From assembly GCF_000805675.1 (NCBI RefSeq), contig NZ_JSEF01000015.1:62001-126000 (forward strand): 64,000 nucleotides of DNA, read 5' to 3'. The stretch comes from Corynebacterium minutissimum (GTDB lineage: Bacteria; Actinomycetota; Actinomycetes; Mycobacteriales; Mycobacteriaceae). The position numbers and the translations under genes are program-made. Under the pieces are notes generated by a model, which searched no databases, was not told the origin of the DNA, and worked only from the letters and a program-made list of their open reading frames with translations. Below, one piece after another: positions 18,468-27,767 of this stretch; the stretch's first letter is position 1, and the number at the start of each line of letters is the position of its first letter.

Positions 18468-19784
18468 ATGTCCGCTATCCCTAGCCCTGGAGCAATGCCC
18501 CGCAAAGGCGCTCGCCCCGGCCCTAAGCCCTCCGCACCGGCAGCACGCCCCGCTCAGCCCCCGAAGAATGACCCCGCCAAGTGGGGTCGCGTCGACGCTG
18601 ATGGCTCGGTGTATGTCAACGCCCCTGAGGGCGAGCGCAAAATTGGTGACTGGCAAGCCGGCACTCCGGAGGAAGGACTCGCTCACTACGGCGCACGCTA
18701 CGACGACCTGTCCACGGAGATCGAGTTGCTCGAGTCGCGTCTGAATGCCCACCCGGGGGATGCTTCCTCTATCAAGACCACCGCTGCGGAACTACGCGAG
18801 TCTCTCCCTACTCAGGCCGTCATTGGCGATATCGCCGCGTTGGACAAGCGCCTCGCAGCCGTTATCGAACACTCCGTTGAGGCCGGTGAGCAGGCCCGGG
18901 CGGATAAGGCCCGTCGCCGCGAAGAAGCCATTGCGAAAAAGGAGAAGCTCGCCGCTGAGGCAGAGGACATCGCCGCGAACTCCACTGAGTGGAAGGCTGC
19001 CGGTGACCGCATCCGCGCCATTCTGGAAGAGTGGAAGCAGATCCGCGGCATCGACCGGAAGACCGATGATGCACTGTGGAAACGCTACTCCCGCGCTCGC
19101 GACTCCTTCAACCGCCGTCGCGGCTCTCACTTTGCGGAGCTGGACCGCAACCGTGCGGCTGCCCGCGCTAAGAAGGAAGAACTGGTAGAGCGCGCCGAGG
19201 CCATCAAGGAGTCCACCAACTGGGGTGAGACTGCCCGCGCGTACCGTGATCTGATGACGGAGTGGAAGGCAGCTGGCCGCGCCCCACGCGAGGTGGACGA
19301 TAAGCTCTGGGCCAAGTTCCGCGCAGCCCAGGACTACTTCTTCAATGCCCGCAACGCAGTCAACGACGAGCGCGATAAGCAATTCGCTGAGAATGCCGCA
19401 GCCAAGGATGCACTTATTGAGGAGTACGACTCCCAGATTGATCCGTCCAAGTCCATCGATGGGGCCAAGGCCAAGCTGCGCGAGCTGCAGGAGAAGTGGG
19501 AAGAGATTGGTTTCGTCCCGCGCAACCAGGTTCGCGAATACGAGGCCAAGATTTCTGCGCTGGAAAAGCGCGTGAGCGAAGCTGAGGACTCCGAGTGGCG
19601 CCGCACTGATCCGGAGGCCCAGGCCCGAGTGGCCCAGTTCCAGTCCAAGGTCGATGACTTCACCGCCCAGGCAGACGCTGCAGAGGCGAAGGGAAACACT
19701 AAGAAGGCCGAGGAACTTCGCGCCCAGGCAGCTCAGTGGCAGGAGTTTGCTGACGCTGCCGCGGCTGCTGTCAACGACAAGTAA
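18468..19784 (+). CDS. DUF349 domain-containing protein
   Basis: 438 residues, highly charged and helical. A Pro/Ala/Lys-rich N-terminus (residues 1-40) is followed by repeated DUF349 units of about 75 residues, recognisable by W-K-xx-G and D-x-LW motifs (EWKAAGDRIRAILEEWKQIR, DDALWKRYSRARDSF, EWKAAGRAPREVDDKLWAKF, KWEEIGFVPR). Coiled coil is likely through most of its length. Mycobacteria have the same protein (Rv2731) near miaB. Function unknown. The ATG at 18468 is used, with GAAGGTGG upstream; a second Met at 18495 is possible. Confidence 0.88.
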   Translation: MSAIPSPGAMPRKGARPGPKPSAPAARPAQPPKNDPAKWGRVDADGSVYVNAPEGERKIGDWQAGTPEEGLAHYGARYDDLSTEIELLESRLNAHPGDASSIKTTAAELRESLPTQAVIGDIAALDKRLAAVIEHSVEAGEQARADKARRREEAIAKKEKLAAEAEDIAANSTEWKAAGDRIRAILEEWKQIRGIDRKTDDALWKRYSRARDSFNRRRGSHFAELDRNRAAARAKKEELVERAEAIKESTNWGETARAYRDLMTEWKAAGRAPREVDDKLWAKFRAAQDYFFNARNAVNDERDKQFAENAAAKDALIEEYDSQIDPSKSIDGAKAKLRELQEKWEEIGFVPRNQVREYEAKISALEKRVSEAEDSEWRRTDPEAQARVAQFQSKVDDFTAQADAAEAKGNTKKAEELRAQAAQWQEFADAAAAAVNDK

Positions 19785-19808
19785 ACGCCTTCATCAACCA
19801 CCACTGAG

Positions 19809-20885
19809 GTGTTTGTTCAGATTGTCGCCCCGCCGGGCTCAGCCCATGCTGAACCGGCGGATTGTCTGCGAAGTTTCGTCTTTGATGCCAACCTTGCAGC
19901 CCAAGAAGCCAGCGGTGATCCGGCTGCAAGTGGCTCCCCGCGCCGCGTACTCCAGCGCCTCCAAGGTTCGACGGAATCCCGCACCTTGCTTTTTGGGTTG
20001 ACTGATTCCGCGCTGGGTGAAGCCGGTGAGCTCGGGCTTCCTGTAATCTCCGCGGCGGAGCCCAGCCCAGAGATCGATTTCGATGGATTCATCCATATTT
20101 CCTTACCGCTGCTGGAGGAAACCGAAAACGCCGATATCGAATGTGTTCTGTCGGCGGAACTCCTGCCCCTGCCCGGGGAAGAGCTGGAGCCGGATGCCCT
20201 CGAGGTAACGCGAGTTCTAGCGCAGCAGGCCCTGCGCTTGACCCGCCAGCTCGGTCGCCGCACCGCTCAGGTGGGAATGCTGTACCCGCCGGATGCGGAC
20301 TATACCTACGATCCGATGTCGCAGGCCTACCTTGAGCTGGGTTTTAAGCGTAAGCACGCCGAGCATCAGCTGTATGTCGACATCAGGCCTACTCCCCCAG
20401 TGCTCGGCGCGCAGGTGTGGGCGGACTATGACATCCCAGAGGAGTTTCTCGATGACGTCCTCCGGCTGCTTACTATCGCCTCCACCGACGCCATCTTTGG
20501 TGACCTAAGCGTGGAACCTATTTTCTGGACGCGCCAGCGCCTCGCTGAGGCGCATGCACGGCTGCGCTCTCGCGGGGCGCACACGCTGCTCGTCGGGCTC
20601 ATTGAGAACGGCAGCGTCGTCGCCCTTACGGAGCTTTCCCGGCATGGCGATGCTGACCCAGAGGTCTGCGAGTGGACGCTCACGGTCACCGACCGCGAAC
20701 ACCGTCGCCGCGGGCTCGCCACGCGTGCCAAACAGCATGCTCAGCATGCGGTAGCGCAGCACTGGCCCGATGTGCGCCGCGCCTACTGCTCCGTCGCGGA
20801 TGCCGATCCCGCCATGAATGCGCTATATGCGCGGCTAGGCGCACACGCTATTTCTGCCAGCAGCACCTACGAGCTGACCGTGTAG
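19809..20885 (+). CDS. GNAT-family N-acetyltransferase
   Basis: 358 residues from a GTG at 19809. The C-terminal part (about 250-358) has GNAT features: VTDREHRRRGLATRAKQHA (acetyl-CoA pyrophosphate loop R-R-R-G-L-A) and MNALYARLGAHAIS. The N-terminal two thirds is a second, diverged domain without a clear acetyl-CoA loop, so it may be a double-GNAT protein of the Mshd-like or Eis-like type. Its substrate is unknown. It begins 25 bp after the DUF349 gene and converges with the old-yellow-enzyme gene. Confidence 0.8.
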   Translation: MFVQIVAPPGSAHAEPADCLRSFVFDANLAAQEASGDPAASGSPRRVLQRLQGSTESRTLLFGLTDSALGEAGELGLPVISAAEPSPEIDFDGFIHISLPLLEETENADIECVLSAELLPLPGEELEPDALEVTRVLAQQALRLTRQLGRRTAQVGMLYPPDADYTYDPMSQAYLELGFKRKHAEHQLYVDIRPTPPVLGAQVWADYDIPEEFLDDVLRLLTIASTDAIFGDLSVEPIFWTRQRLAEAHARLRSRGAHTLLVGLIENGSVVALTELSRHGDADPEVCEWTLTVTDREHRRRGLATRAKQHAQHAVAQHWPDVRRAYCSVADADPAMNALYARLGAHAISASSTYELTV

Positions 20886-20953
20886 AAGGGATAGTCGGTA
20901 TAACCGCGCTCACCGCCGGTATAGAACGTGGACTCGTCCGGTGCGGTAACTGG
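20867..20953 (-). other. Out-of-frame C-terminal coding remnant of the old yellow enzyme gene
   Basis: Read in a different frame from the gene above, this 87-bp stretch encodes 28 residues and a TAG stop, including ESTFYTGGERGYTDYPFY, which is the conserved end of this family. It overlaps the last 19 bp of the convergent acetyltransferase gene. It shows that one base was gained or two lost (or the sequence has an error) just upstream of 20953. Confidence 0.75.
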
Positions 20954-21944
20954 CCCAGCGACGCACGAGGTCTGGGTTAGAAATGACCAAACGGCCAACG
21001 GCCACAGCGTCTCCATGCTGCACGAGCGTTTCGGCTTCCTCTCGCTGGGTCACGTTGCCAAAGCCCGAATTAAGGATCACGCGAGTGCGCCCGTTAGCGC
21101 GGGTGCGTGAGCTGAGTTCGCTGATGAGCTCGCCCGTCGGGTCCGCATGCAAGAAGGACACGTAGGCCAAGCCGAGGTCCGCGGTGGCGTCGAGAAGCCC
21201 GCCATACGTAGCGAGTACGTCATCGGCGTCCCGTTCCTCGATACCTTGAATGTTGTTCTGGGGTGAGAGGCGAAGAGCAACGCGGTCTGCGCCAATCTCC
21301 CCGGCCACAGCGCGCACAATCTCCTCAACGAGCCGGTAGCGATTCTCCGGGGAGCCGCCGTAGGCGTCCTCGCGGTGATTCGAGTTTGGGGAAAGGAATT
21401 GGTGGAGAAGATAGCCGTTCGCGCCATGAATCTCCACTCCGTCCAGTCCAGCGTCAATAGCGTTGCGCGCTGCGTGTCGGAATTGCTCGACGATGCCCGG
21501 CAGTTCAGAGCTGTCGAGCGCTCGGGGCACTGGGCACTCCTTCCGAGACTCAAAGTCACGCACCGCAGTACCGGAGGCCAACGCTGATGGTGCGACAGGT
21601 TCAGCGCCATCCTGCAAGCTAGCATGGGATAGACGCCCGCCGTTCATTACTTGCATGAAGATACGTCCGCCGGCCTCGTGGACAGCATCTGCTACGCGAC
21701 GCCAACCCGCGATCTGTTCCGGAGTTTCAATGCCCGCTTGGCCTGGGAAGGTACGGCAGCGCACCGCAGGAAAAACACCTTCCGTCACGATTAATCCCAG
21801 AGAGGCACGCTGTGAATAGTAGGTCTCGTGCAACTGAGTTGGGATGCCATCACGACCAGCACGCGAACGAGTCAGCGCCGCCATAGTCACGCGGTTCGGC
21901 AGGGTTAGTCGTCCAAGGTCGAGTGGTTCAAAAAGCGTAGCCAT
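20910..21944 (-). CDS. NADH:flavin oxidoreductase, old yellow enzyme family (C-terminus apparently frameshifted)
   Basis: FMN-dependent ene-reductase of the NemA/XenB group: LFEPLDLGRLTLPNRVTMAA, GIETPEQIAGWRRV, EIHGANGYLLHQFLSP with catalytic His/Asn, DVRRLSP-type ALRLSPQNN, and SNPDLVRRW. 344 residues as read from the ATG at 21944. The frame ends with an unrelated tail ASYRTGRVHVLYRR. The family's normal end (STFYTGGERGYTDYPFY) is present in the +1-shifted frame just beyond, so a single-base shift at about 20950-20955 has altered the C-terminus. It may be a real mutation or a sequence error. The enzyme core is intact. Upstream frame to 21983 is ignored. Confidence 0.8.
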   Translation of the reverse strand: MATLFEPLDLGRLTLPNRVTMAALTRSRAGRDGIPTQLHETYYSQRASLGLIVTEGVFPAVRCRTFPGQAGIETPEQIAGWRRVADAVHEAGGRIFMQVMNGGRLSHASLQDGAEPVAPSALASGTAVRDFESRKECPVPRALDSSELPGIVEQFRHAARNAIDAGLDGVEIHGANGYLLHQFLSPNSNHREDAYGGSPENRYRLVEEIVRAVAGEIGADRVALRLSPQNNIQGIEERDADDVLATYGGLLDATADLGLAYVSFLHADPTGELISELSSRTRANGRTRVILNSGFGNVTQREEAETLVQHGDAVAVGRLVISNPDLVRRWASYRTGRVHVLYRR

Positions 21945-21986
21945 GCCGTCCACGACGAGGGAAGACGAGCAGCTATTCCACACGCC

Positions 21987-22628
21987 TTAGTTGTCGTCAG
22001 AGTCTTCCTGTTGACGGCGGTGGCGGGAGGCCGCTTGGGAGCGACGGTTATCGATGAGCAGCGGATTTTCTTCGGCCGGCACATCTGTTGCGGCCTCCGA
22101 TTGGAGAACACCTACGTGATCCAATTGTCCAGAAACCTCGCGCACGCGTTCAGCGGCTGCGAGCTGTTCTGGGCTGCGGCGAAGCGCCACTTGGCAGTAG
22201 ACGATAAAGGCTATGAACGTAGACAGCGCGCCCACGTACATGCCGATTTCGGCTCCGTCCGCTGCGCTGTGGCGGTACCAGAACCCCCAGAGGTTCGCGA
22301 AGAAGGAAACCGTAGTCATCATCCAAGCGACGAGCGCTAGAGCGGTGCGCCGCATCACGATGGTGGCGGTCGTGAGCACTCCCACGCCAAGCAATGCCAA
22401 CCACGCGCTGATTGCCTCTACGAGCGAAATCTTGACCCCCTCAGAGGTTGTTCCCAGCATGAGTGCTTCCCAGCCACGAGCCTCACCGGCATACGGAAGG
22501 AGCAGATACGCTATCCACAACACCACCGAGACGATGAGCGCATAGCGGTGAGCACCGAGCTCGATAGTCTTGGCAGCACGACGCTCAGCGGCAACGGCGT
22601 CCTGCACGGCATTCAGGTCATCACTCAT
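21987..22628 (-). CDS. Conserved membrane protein (Rv2732c-like)
   Basis: 213 residues from the ATG at 22628. Four hydrophobic segments are seen (about 30-47 YALIVSVVLWIAYLLL, 70-90 ISAWLALLGVGVLTTA, 93-113 ALALVAWMMTTVSFFANLW, 125-145 VGALSTFIAFIVYCQVAL), with a charged C-terminal tail rich in Arg and Asp. It is next to miaB, as in mycobacteria. The function is unknown. The start at 22628 avoids the short upstream part of the frame. Confidence 0.8.
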   Translation of the reverse strand: MSDDLNAVQDAVAAERRAAKTIELGAHRYALIVSVVLWIAYLLLPYAGEARGWEALMLGTTSEGVKISLVEAISAWLALLGVGVLTTATIVMRRTALALVAWMMTTVSFFANLWGFWYRHSAADGAEIGMYVGALSTFIAFIVYCQVALRRSPEQLAAAERVREVSGQLDHVGVLQSEAATDVPAEENPLLIDNRRSQAASRHRRQQEDSDDN

Positions 22629-22648
22629 GTACGTGGAGCCTACTCCCC

Positions 22649-24184
22649 CTAGCAACCACACGCGTCGGCTGACGCGGCTGGGGCGCTAGGCTTGCCGACG
22701 CCCGGCAGACCCAACCCCACACCAATCGGTGCGGTAGTAGGCGTTTGACCAGCCGCGGACATGTCACCAGCCGTAGTGCGGCGATGCTCGGTTACTCCGG
22801 AATCGGCGACGAGGAAGAAGGAACCAGAGTCCGTCACTGTGGTGTGGACGACATCGCCAGCGCGAATGTCAGCAGAGATGTCCTTCCCCGTGGCGTCGAC
22901 AGGCGCGAAGTGCACTAGGCGGCCATCGCGGGCACGGCCAGACATGCGGTGCGTTTCGTCGTTCTTGCGGCCGCCCTCGGCTTGGACCAGCAGCTCAACG
23001 TCCGTACCCACAAGCTTGGCATTCTCTTCCGCCTGAATGGAGTCTTGCAGGGCCACGAGGCGTTCGAAACGCTCCTGGACAACCTCCTTGGGGATCTGAT
23101 CCTCCATCTCAGCTGCCGGGGTGCCCGGGCGAGGCGAATACTGGAACGTGAAGGCGGAGGCGAAACGCGCGCGGCGCACCACATCCATGGTGGCCTCGAA
23201 GTCCTCTTCGGTCTCCCCTGGGAAACCCACAATAATATCGGTGGTGATGGCCGCATGCGGCATCTTCTCGCGCACCTCATCGAGGATGCCGAAGAACTTC
23301 TTCGTACGGTAGGAGCGGCGCATGTCTTTCAGTACCTTGTCCGAACCCGATTGCAGCGGCATATGCAGCTGCGGACACACAGACGGGGTCTCTGCCATCG
23401 CATCAATAACATCTGAGGTGAACTCCGCTGGATGCGGCGAGGTAAAGCGCAGACGCTCCAAGCCTTCAATCTTGCCCACTTCACGCAACAGCTTGGAGAA
23501 AGCAAAACGATCACGTGGCATGTCCGGATCCGCGAAGTTTACGCCGTAGGCATTGACGTTTTGGCCAAGCAAGGTCACTTCAGATACACCCTGATCCACG
23601 AGCGCCTGGACTTCAGCGAGGATATCGCCGGGTCGGCGGTCCTCTTCCTTACCACGCAAAGAAGGCACGATGCAGAAAGTACAGGTGTTATTGCAGCCCA
23701 CTGATACCGAAACCCAGCCGGCATAGGCGGACTCTCGTTTGGCCGGCAGTACGGAGGGAAAGGCCTCGAGGGAGTCAACGATCTCCACCTGGGCCTCATC
23801 ATTGTGACGGGCGCGCTCCAGCAGTGTCGGCAGGGCCGCCATGTTGTGGGTACCGAATACAGCATCCACCCAGGGCGCGTGATCGAGGACCGTGTCCTTA
23901 TCTTTCTGTGCCAAGCAACCACCAACGGCAATTTGCATACCCGGGTGGTTTTCCTTGGTCTTCTTCAACGCGCCGAGTGTTCCGTACAAGCGCTTATCAG
24001 CGTTTTCTCGCACCGCGCAGGTGTTAAAAACAACGAGATCCGGTTCAACGTCAGCAGGTGCGGCGATGTAGCCGGCCTCTTCAAGAAGGCCGGAAATACG
24101 CTCAGAATCATGCACGTTCATCTGGCAGCCAAAGGTGCGCACCTCATAGGTGCGGGGCTGGTGTTCAGTTACAGGGGTGCTCAC
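22649..24184 (-). CDS. miaB: tRNA-2-methylthio-N6-dimethylallyladenosine synthase MiaB
   Basis: Radical-SAM methylthiotransferase acting on A37 after MiaA. About 511 residues from a GTG at 24184. The UPF0004 domain starts at [18 protein letters not shown]; the radical-SAM cluster is CNNTCTFC in [19 protein letters not shown]; the TRAM domain follows [11 protein letters not shown]. The C-terminus extends past TRAM with a Gly/Pro tail ending ADACGC, of unknown use. The start is uncertain: an ATG at 24220 has a better AGG upstream and would add twelve residues. The promoter region is shared with gluA. Confidence 0.95.
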   Translation of the reverse strand: MSTPVTEHQPRTYEVRTFGCQMNVHDSERISGLLEEAGYIAAPADVEPDLVVFNTCAVRENADKRLYGTLGALKKTKENHPGMQIAVGGCLAQKDKDTVLDHAPWVDAVFGTHNMAALPTLLERARHNDEAQVEIVDSLEAFPSVLPAKRESAYAGWVSVSVGCNNTCTFCIVPSLRGKEEDRRPGDILAEVQALVDQGVSEVTLLGQNVNAYGVNFADPDMPRDRFAFSKLLREVGKIEGLERLRFTSPHPAEFTSDVIDAMAETPSVCPQLHMPLQSGSDKVLKDMRRSYRTKKFFGILDEVREKMPHAAITTDIIVGFPGETEEDFEATMDVVRRARFASAFTFQYSPRPGTPAAEMEDQIPKEVVQERFERLVALQDSIQAEENAKLVGTDVELLVQAEGGRKNDETHRMSGRARDGRLVHFAPVDATGKDISADIRAGDVVHTTVTDSGSFFLVADSGVTEHRRTTAGDMSAAGQTPTTAPIGVGLGLPGVGKPSAPAASADACGC

Positions 24185-24220
24185 GTGGGGACATTCTAAC
24201 GGCCACGTCCCACTACTCAT

Positions 24221-24337
24221 AATGCCTCGCACGCAGCCAAGCGTTATACATTCGTTACCCAAAGTTCCATCATCCCCTTTCCCCACCCCTTAATCTTCTA
24301 CCTATGATTCAGTTCACTTTCACGAAGGGGGTGTGGC
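24221..24337. promoter_or_regulatory. miaB-gluABCD divergent upstream region
   Basis: Contains the gluA ribosome binding site (GAAGGGGG, about 24324-24331) and a TATGAT hexamer at 24303-24308 that fits the corynebacterial -10 box TANAAT in five of six positions and would start the mRNA near 24315. No clear -35 hexamer. Binding sites for regulators were not recognised. Confidence 0.4.
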
Positions 24338-25087
24338 ATGTCTGACATGAAGTGTCCCATGATTGAAATCTCCGGAGTCAACAAATACTTCGGCGATTAC
24401 CATGCTCTCCGCGATATCAACTTGTCGATCGGCCGCGGAGAGGTGGTCGTCGTCCTCGGCCCCTCCGGTTCCGGAAAATCGACGCTTTGTCGCACGATCA
24501 ACCGCCTCGAAACCATCGAGGAAGGGAGCATCTCCATCGACAGCGCCCAGCTCCCCGAAGAAGGCCGTGAGCTAGCCAAGCTGCGCGCCGACGTGGGCAT
24601 GGTCTTCCAGCAGTTCAATCTCTTTCCGCACAAGACCATCAAGGACAACGTGACCTTGGGTCCGATAAAAGTGCGCAAGATGAAGAAATCGGAGGCTGAG
24701 GACCTCGCCATGCAGCTGCTGGAACGCGTGGGTATTGCCAATCAGGCAGAGAAATACCCCGCCCAGCTTTCTGGTGGCCAGCAGCAACGCGTGGCTATTG
24801 CACGCGCTTTGGCCATGCGCCCCAAGGTCATGTTGTTCGACGAACCTACGTCCGCGCTGGACCCAGAAATGGTCAATGAGGTCCTCGACGTCATGACTGA
24901 CCTCGCTAAGGAAGGCATGACCATGGTCGTGGTCACACACGAAATGGGCTTCGCGCGCCGGGCTGCTGACCGCATCCTCTTCATGGCGGACGGAAGCATC
25001 GTCGAAGATACCGATCCTGAATCTTTCTTCACCAACCCGCAGTCGGATCGCGCCAAGGACTTCCTTGGCAAGATTCTGCAGCACTAA
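24338..25087 (+). CDS. gluA: Glutamate ABC transporter, ATP-binding protein GluA
   Basis: 249 residues. Walker A is [10 protein letters not shown], signature [15 protein letters not shown], Walker [16 protein letters not shown], and the switch histidine is in VVTHEMGF. The sequence ([33 protein letters not shown]) is close to C. glutamicum GluA. It powers glutamate uptake. It has a few extra N-terminal residues (MSDMKCPM) relative to C. glutamicum; the Met at MIEISGV is an alternative start. It is the first gene of gluABCD. Confidence 0.97.
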   Translation: MSDMKCPMIEISGVNKYFGDYHALRDINLSIGRGEVVVVLGPSGSGKSTLCRTINRLETIEEGSISIDSAQLPEEGRELAKLRADVGMVFQQFNLFPHKTIKDNVTLGPIKVRKMKKSEAEDLAMQLLERVGIANQAEKYPAQLSGGQQQRVAIARALAMRPKVMLFDEPTSALDPEMVNEVLDVMTDLAKEGMTMVVVTHEMGFARRAADRILFMADGSIVEDTDPESFFTNPQSDRAKDFLGKILQH

Positions 25088-25138
25088 ACGTCACTACCTC
25101 ATACAACTTTCCATCTCACTCTATTCAAGGAGAATCTC

Positions 25139-26026
25139 ATGTCCCGCACCTTTACCCGCGTCACCGCCACTGTTGCTGCCCTCGCTGCTTCGAGCTCGCT
25201 GCTCGTTGCCTGTGGTGGCGATTCCGCTGATTCCGCCGGTGGCGGTGAAGGCCTGCTTGCTCACATTGAGGCAGGTAACGTCACGCTCGGAACCAAGTTC
25301 GACCAGCCAGGTCTGGGCCTGCGCGAGGGCGATGGCTCCATGACCGGTCTCGATGTGGACATCGCGACCTATGTGGTAAACCACATCGCCGAGGCCAATG
25401 GCTGGGAAGAGCCAGAAATCGAGTGGCGTGAGACCCCGTCTGCACAGCGTGAGACCCTTATTGAGAACGGCGAGGTCGATCTCATTACCGCTACCTATTC
25501 CATCAATGCGTCACGCGCCGAGAAGGTCAACTTTGCCGGCCCATACCTCGTTACGCACCAGGCACTGCTTACCCAGGAAGATAACTCAGACATCACCGGC
25601 CTGGATGGACTCGACGGCAAGATTCTCTGCTCAGTGACCGGCTCGACTCCAGCCCAGAAGGTCAAGGAAGCCCTCCCCAGCGTTCAGCTGCAGGAGTACG
25701 ACACCTACTCCTCCTGCGTGGAGGCTTTGAGCCAGGGCAACGTGGACGCCATGACGACGGATGCCACGATTCTCAATGGTTACGCGGCTCAGAACCCAGG
25801 CAAGTTCAAGGTGGTTGAGCTGGAAAAGGACGGCAAGCCGTTCACTGACGAATACTACGGTGCAGGTCTGAAGAAGGACGACCAGGAAGCTACCGACGCC
25901 GTCAATAAGGCATTGGAGGAGCTGCATTCCTCTGGTGAATTCGACAAGCTCGTGTCTGAGAATTTGGACAAGGGCGAAGGTATCGACGAAGCCACCATCG
26001 GTGACCTTTCCTTCCTCGAATCCTAA
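25139..26026 (+). CDS. gluB: Glutamate ABC transporter, substrate-binding lipoprotein GluB
   Basis: 295 residues. A lipoprotein signal ends in the lipobox LLVAC, with the lipidated Cys25. The remainder is a family 3 solute-binding protein: GTKFDQPGLGLREGDGSMTGLDVDI, then AQRETLIENGEVDLITATYSI and FAGPYL. It captures glutamate outside the membrane. Shine-Dalgarno AAGGAG at about 25127. A strong hairpin after the gene probably stabilises its mRNA, giving more GluB than GluCD. Confidence 0.96.
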   Translation: MSRTFTRVTATVAALAASSSLLVACGGDSADSAGGGEGLLAHIEAGNVTLGTKFDQPGLGLREGDGSMTGLDVDIATYVVNHIAEANGWEEPEIEWRETPSAQRETLIENGEVDLITATYSINASRAEKVNFAGPYLVTHQALLTQEDNSDITGLDGLDGKILCSVTGSTPAQKVKEALPSVQLQEYDTYSSCVEALSQGNVDAMTTDATILNGYAAQNPGKFKVVELEKDGKPFTDEYYGAGLKKDDQEATDAVNKALEELHSSGEFDKLVSENLDKGEGIDEATIGDLSFLES

Positions 26027-26053
26027 GCACTAGTCACCTACGCCTTTCCCGTA

Positions 26054-26089
26054 GTCTGCGCCGAGGCCACTCTGTTCCTCGGCGCAGAC
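26054..26089 (+). promoter_or_regulatory. Strong intercistronic hairpin gluB-gluC
   Basis: Perfect 13-bp arms GTCTGCGCCGAGG (26054-26066) and CCTCGGCGCAGAC (26077-26089) with a 10-nt loop, 20 bp before gluC. It is not followed by a solid T-run. Such hairpins behind solute-binding protein genes commonly act as partial terminators or mRNA stabilisers. Confidence 0.75.
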
Positions 26090-26108
26090 GTGTTCCTAGG
26101 AGAATCTT

Positions 26109-26795
26109 ATGGACTCCATGTGGGCTGCACTTGGCCCTAATCTTTGGCCGGCCTTTTGGCTCACCATCCAACTGACTTTCTGGTCCGCCATTGGCGCGAT
26201 GATTCTGGGCACCATTCTCACCGCAATGCGTGTCTCCCCGGTCAGCATCTTGCGGTGGATTGCCACTACGTACATCACAATGGTGCGCAATACCCCACTC
26301 ACGCTCATTATTCTGTTCTGCTCTTTTGGTCTGTACCAGAACCTGGGGTTAGCGCTGGCGAGTAGGGACTCTGCGACATTCCTTGTGGACAATAACTTCC
26401 GCCTCGCCATCTTGGGCTTCATCCTCTATACCTCGGCTTTCGTAGCGGAGTCGCTGCGCTCCGGTATCAACACCGTGGACTTTGGTCAGGCTGAAGCAGC
26501 GCGTTCATTGGGCCTGAGCTTTACACAGACGTTCAGCACCATCATTCTCCCGCAAGCAGTCCGCGCAGCGATCGTCCCACTGGGCAACACGCTTATCGCG
26601 CTTACTAAGAACACAACTATCGCGTCAGTAATTGGCGTAGCCGAAGCGTCACTGCTCATGAAGTCCACGATTGAGATGCATGCGAGCCAGCTGTTCCTCA
26701 TCTTCTTTATCTTCGCGGTCGGCTTTATCCTCCTGACCCTGCCCATGGGACTTGGACTGGGCAAGCTTTCTGAGAGTCTGGCGGTGAAGAAATAA
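26109..26795 (+). CDS. gluC: Glutamate ABC transporter, permease GluC
   Basis: 228 residues, His/Glu/Gln permease type with about five membrane segments. The ATPase-contact EAA loop is [21 protein letters not shown]. It forms the membrane pore with GluD. The ribosome binding site is CTAGGAG just before the ATG. Its stop overlaps the start of gluD in TAATG. Confidence 0.96.
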   Translation: MDSMWAALGPNLWPAFWLTIQLTFWSAIGAMILGTILTAMRVSPVSILRWIATTYITMVRNTPLTLIILFCSFGLYQNLGLALASRDSATFLVDNNFRLAILGFILYTSAFVAESLRSGINTVDFGQAEAARSLGLSFTQTFSTIILPQAVRAAIVPLGNTLIALTKNTTIASVIGVAEASLLMKSTIEMHASQLFLIFFIFAVGFILLTLPMGLGLGKLSESLAVKK

Positions 26796-27733
26796 TGTCT
26801 GTACGTGCAACAGTGCTTTACGACGCCCCTGGCCCCAAAGGCAAGCGCCGCAACCTCATCTACACCATTATCACCTTCGTACTTTCTGCAGCGGTTCTTT
26901 ATTGGGTGCTGTCCACCTTGCATGAGCGTGGCCAGCTCGCGTCTGAGTTATGGACCCCGTTTCTCAATAGTCAGACGTGGACGACGTACCTCATCCCTGG
27001 CTTACGGGGAACTATCTTCTCCGCAGTGGCCTCGATTGTCTTCGCCATCATCTTCGGCGTGATTTTTGGACTTGGCCGCTTGAGTGAGAACGTCATCCTC
27101 CGCACTGTGTGCGGAGTGGTCGTCGAATTCTTCCGTGCCATTCCCGTGCTGCTGCTCATGATTTTCGCCTACCAGCTTTTTGCCATTTATGACGTCGTGC
27201 CGTCTAAGTACCTAGCTTTCAGCGCCGTCGTCTTTGCTCTGACTCTGTACAACGGCTCGGTGGTGGCAGAAATTCTTCGCTCGGGCATCAAGTCCCTACC
27301 CAAGGGCCAAACGGAGGCTGCACGCGCGCTGGGCCTTTCACACAATCAAACAATGCTCACCATCCTGCTCCCGCAGGCAGTGGCCGCTATGCTGCCGGCA
27401 TTGATTTCCCAGATGATCATCGCGCTCAAGGACTCTGCCTTCGGCTACCAGATTGGCTACGTCGAGGTGGTGCGCTCCGGTATCCAATCGGCGTCCTATA
27501 ACAAGAACTACCTAGCCTCGCTCGTTGTCGTCGCCATCATCATGATTCTCATCAACTGGGGGCTCAGCCTTCTGGCCGAGCGCATCGAGCGCCAGCTGCG
27601 CGCTGGTCGTGCCCGCAAAAACATTGTGGCGAAGGTCCCTGAGCAGCCGGACCAAGGCCTCGATACCAAGGACAACGTCAACGTGGACTGGCACTCGAAG
27701 GGTTACACGGAAATCCGCAACCCCGCCGAGTAA
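26795..27733 (+). CDS. gluD: Glutamate ABC transporter, permease GluD
   Basis: 312 residues, about 40 longer than C. glutamicum GluD, with extra residues mainly in the polar C-terminal tail ([20 protein letters not shown]). Membrane segments are seen from about residue 22 on; the EAA loop is [21 protein letters not shown]. Partner of GluC. The start codon shares one base with the gluC stop, so translation is probably coupled. It converges with recX. Confidence 0.95.
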   Translation: MSVRATVLYDAPGPKGKRRNLIYTIITFVLSAAVLYWVLSTLHERGQLASELWTPFLNSQTWTTYLIPGLRGTIFSAVASIVFAIIFGVIFGLGRLSENVILRTVCGVVVEFFRAIPVLLLMIFAYQLFAIYDVVPSKYLAFSAVVFALTLYNGSVVAEILRSGIKSLPKGQTEAARALGLSHNQTMLTILLPQAVAAMLPALISQMIIALKDSAFGYQIGYVEVVRSGIQSASYNKNYLASLVVVAIIMILINWGLSLLAERIERQLRAGRARKNIVAKVPEQPDQGLDTKDNVNVDWHSKGYTEIRNPAE

Positions 27734-27761
27734 ACCTGTTGATCTACAGCAGTTAGCGGGG
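27721..27761. terminator. Possible hairpin between gluD and recX
   Basis: CCCCGC (27721-27726) pairs with GCGGGG (27756-27761), and inside it AACCTGTTG pairs imperfectly with CAGCAGTT. It lies across the gluD stop codon and just before the end of convergent recX. There is no T-run, so it is a weak terminator call. Confidence 0.4.
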
Positions 27762-27767
27762 TGCGGC

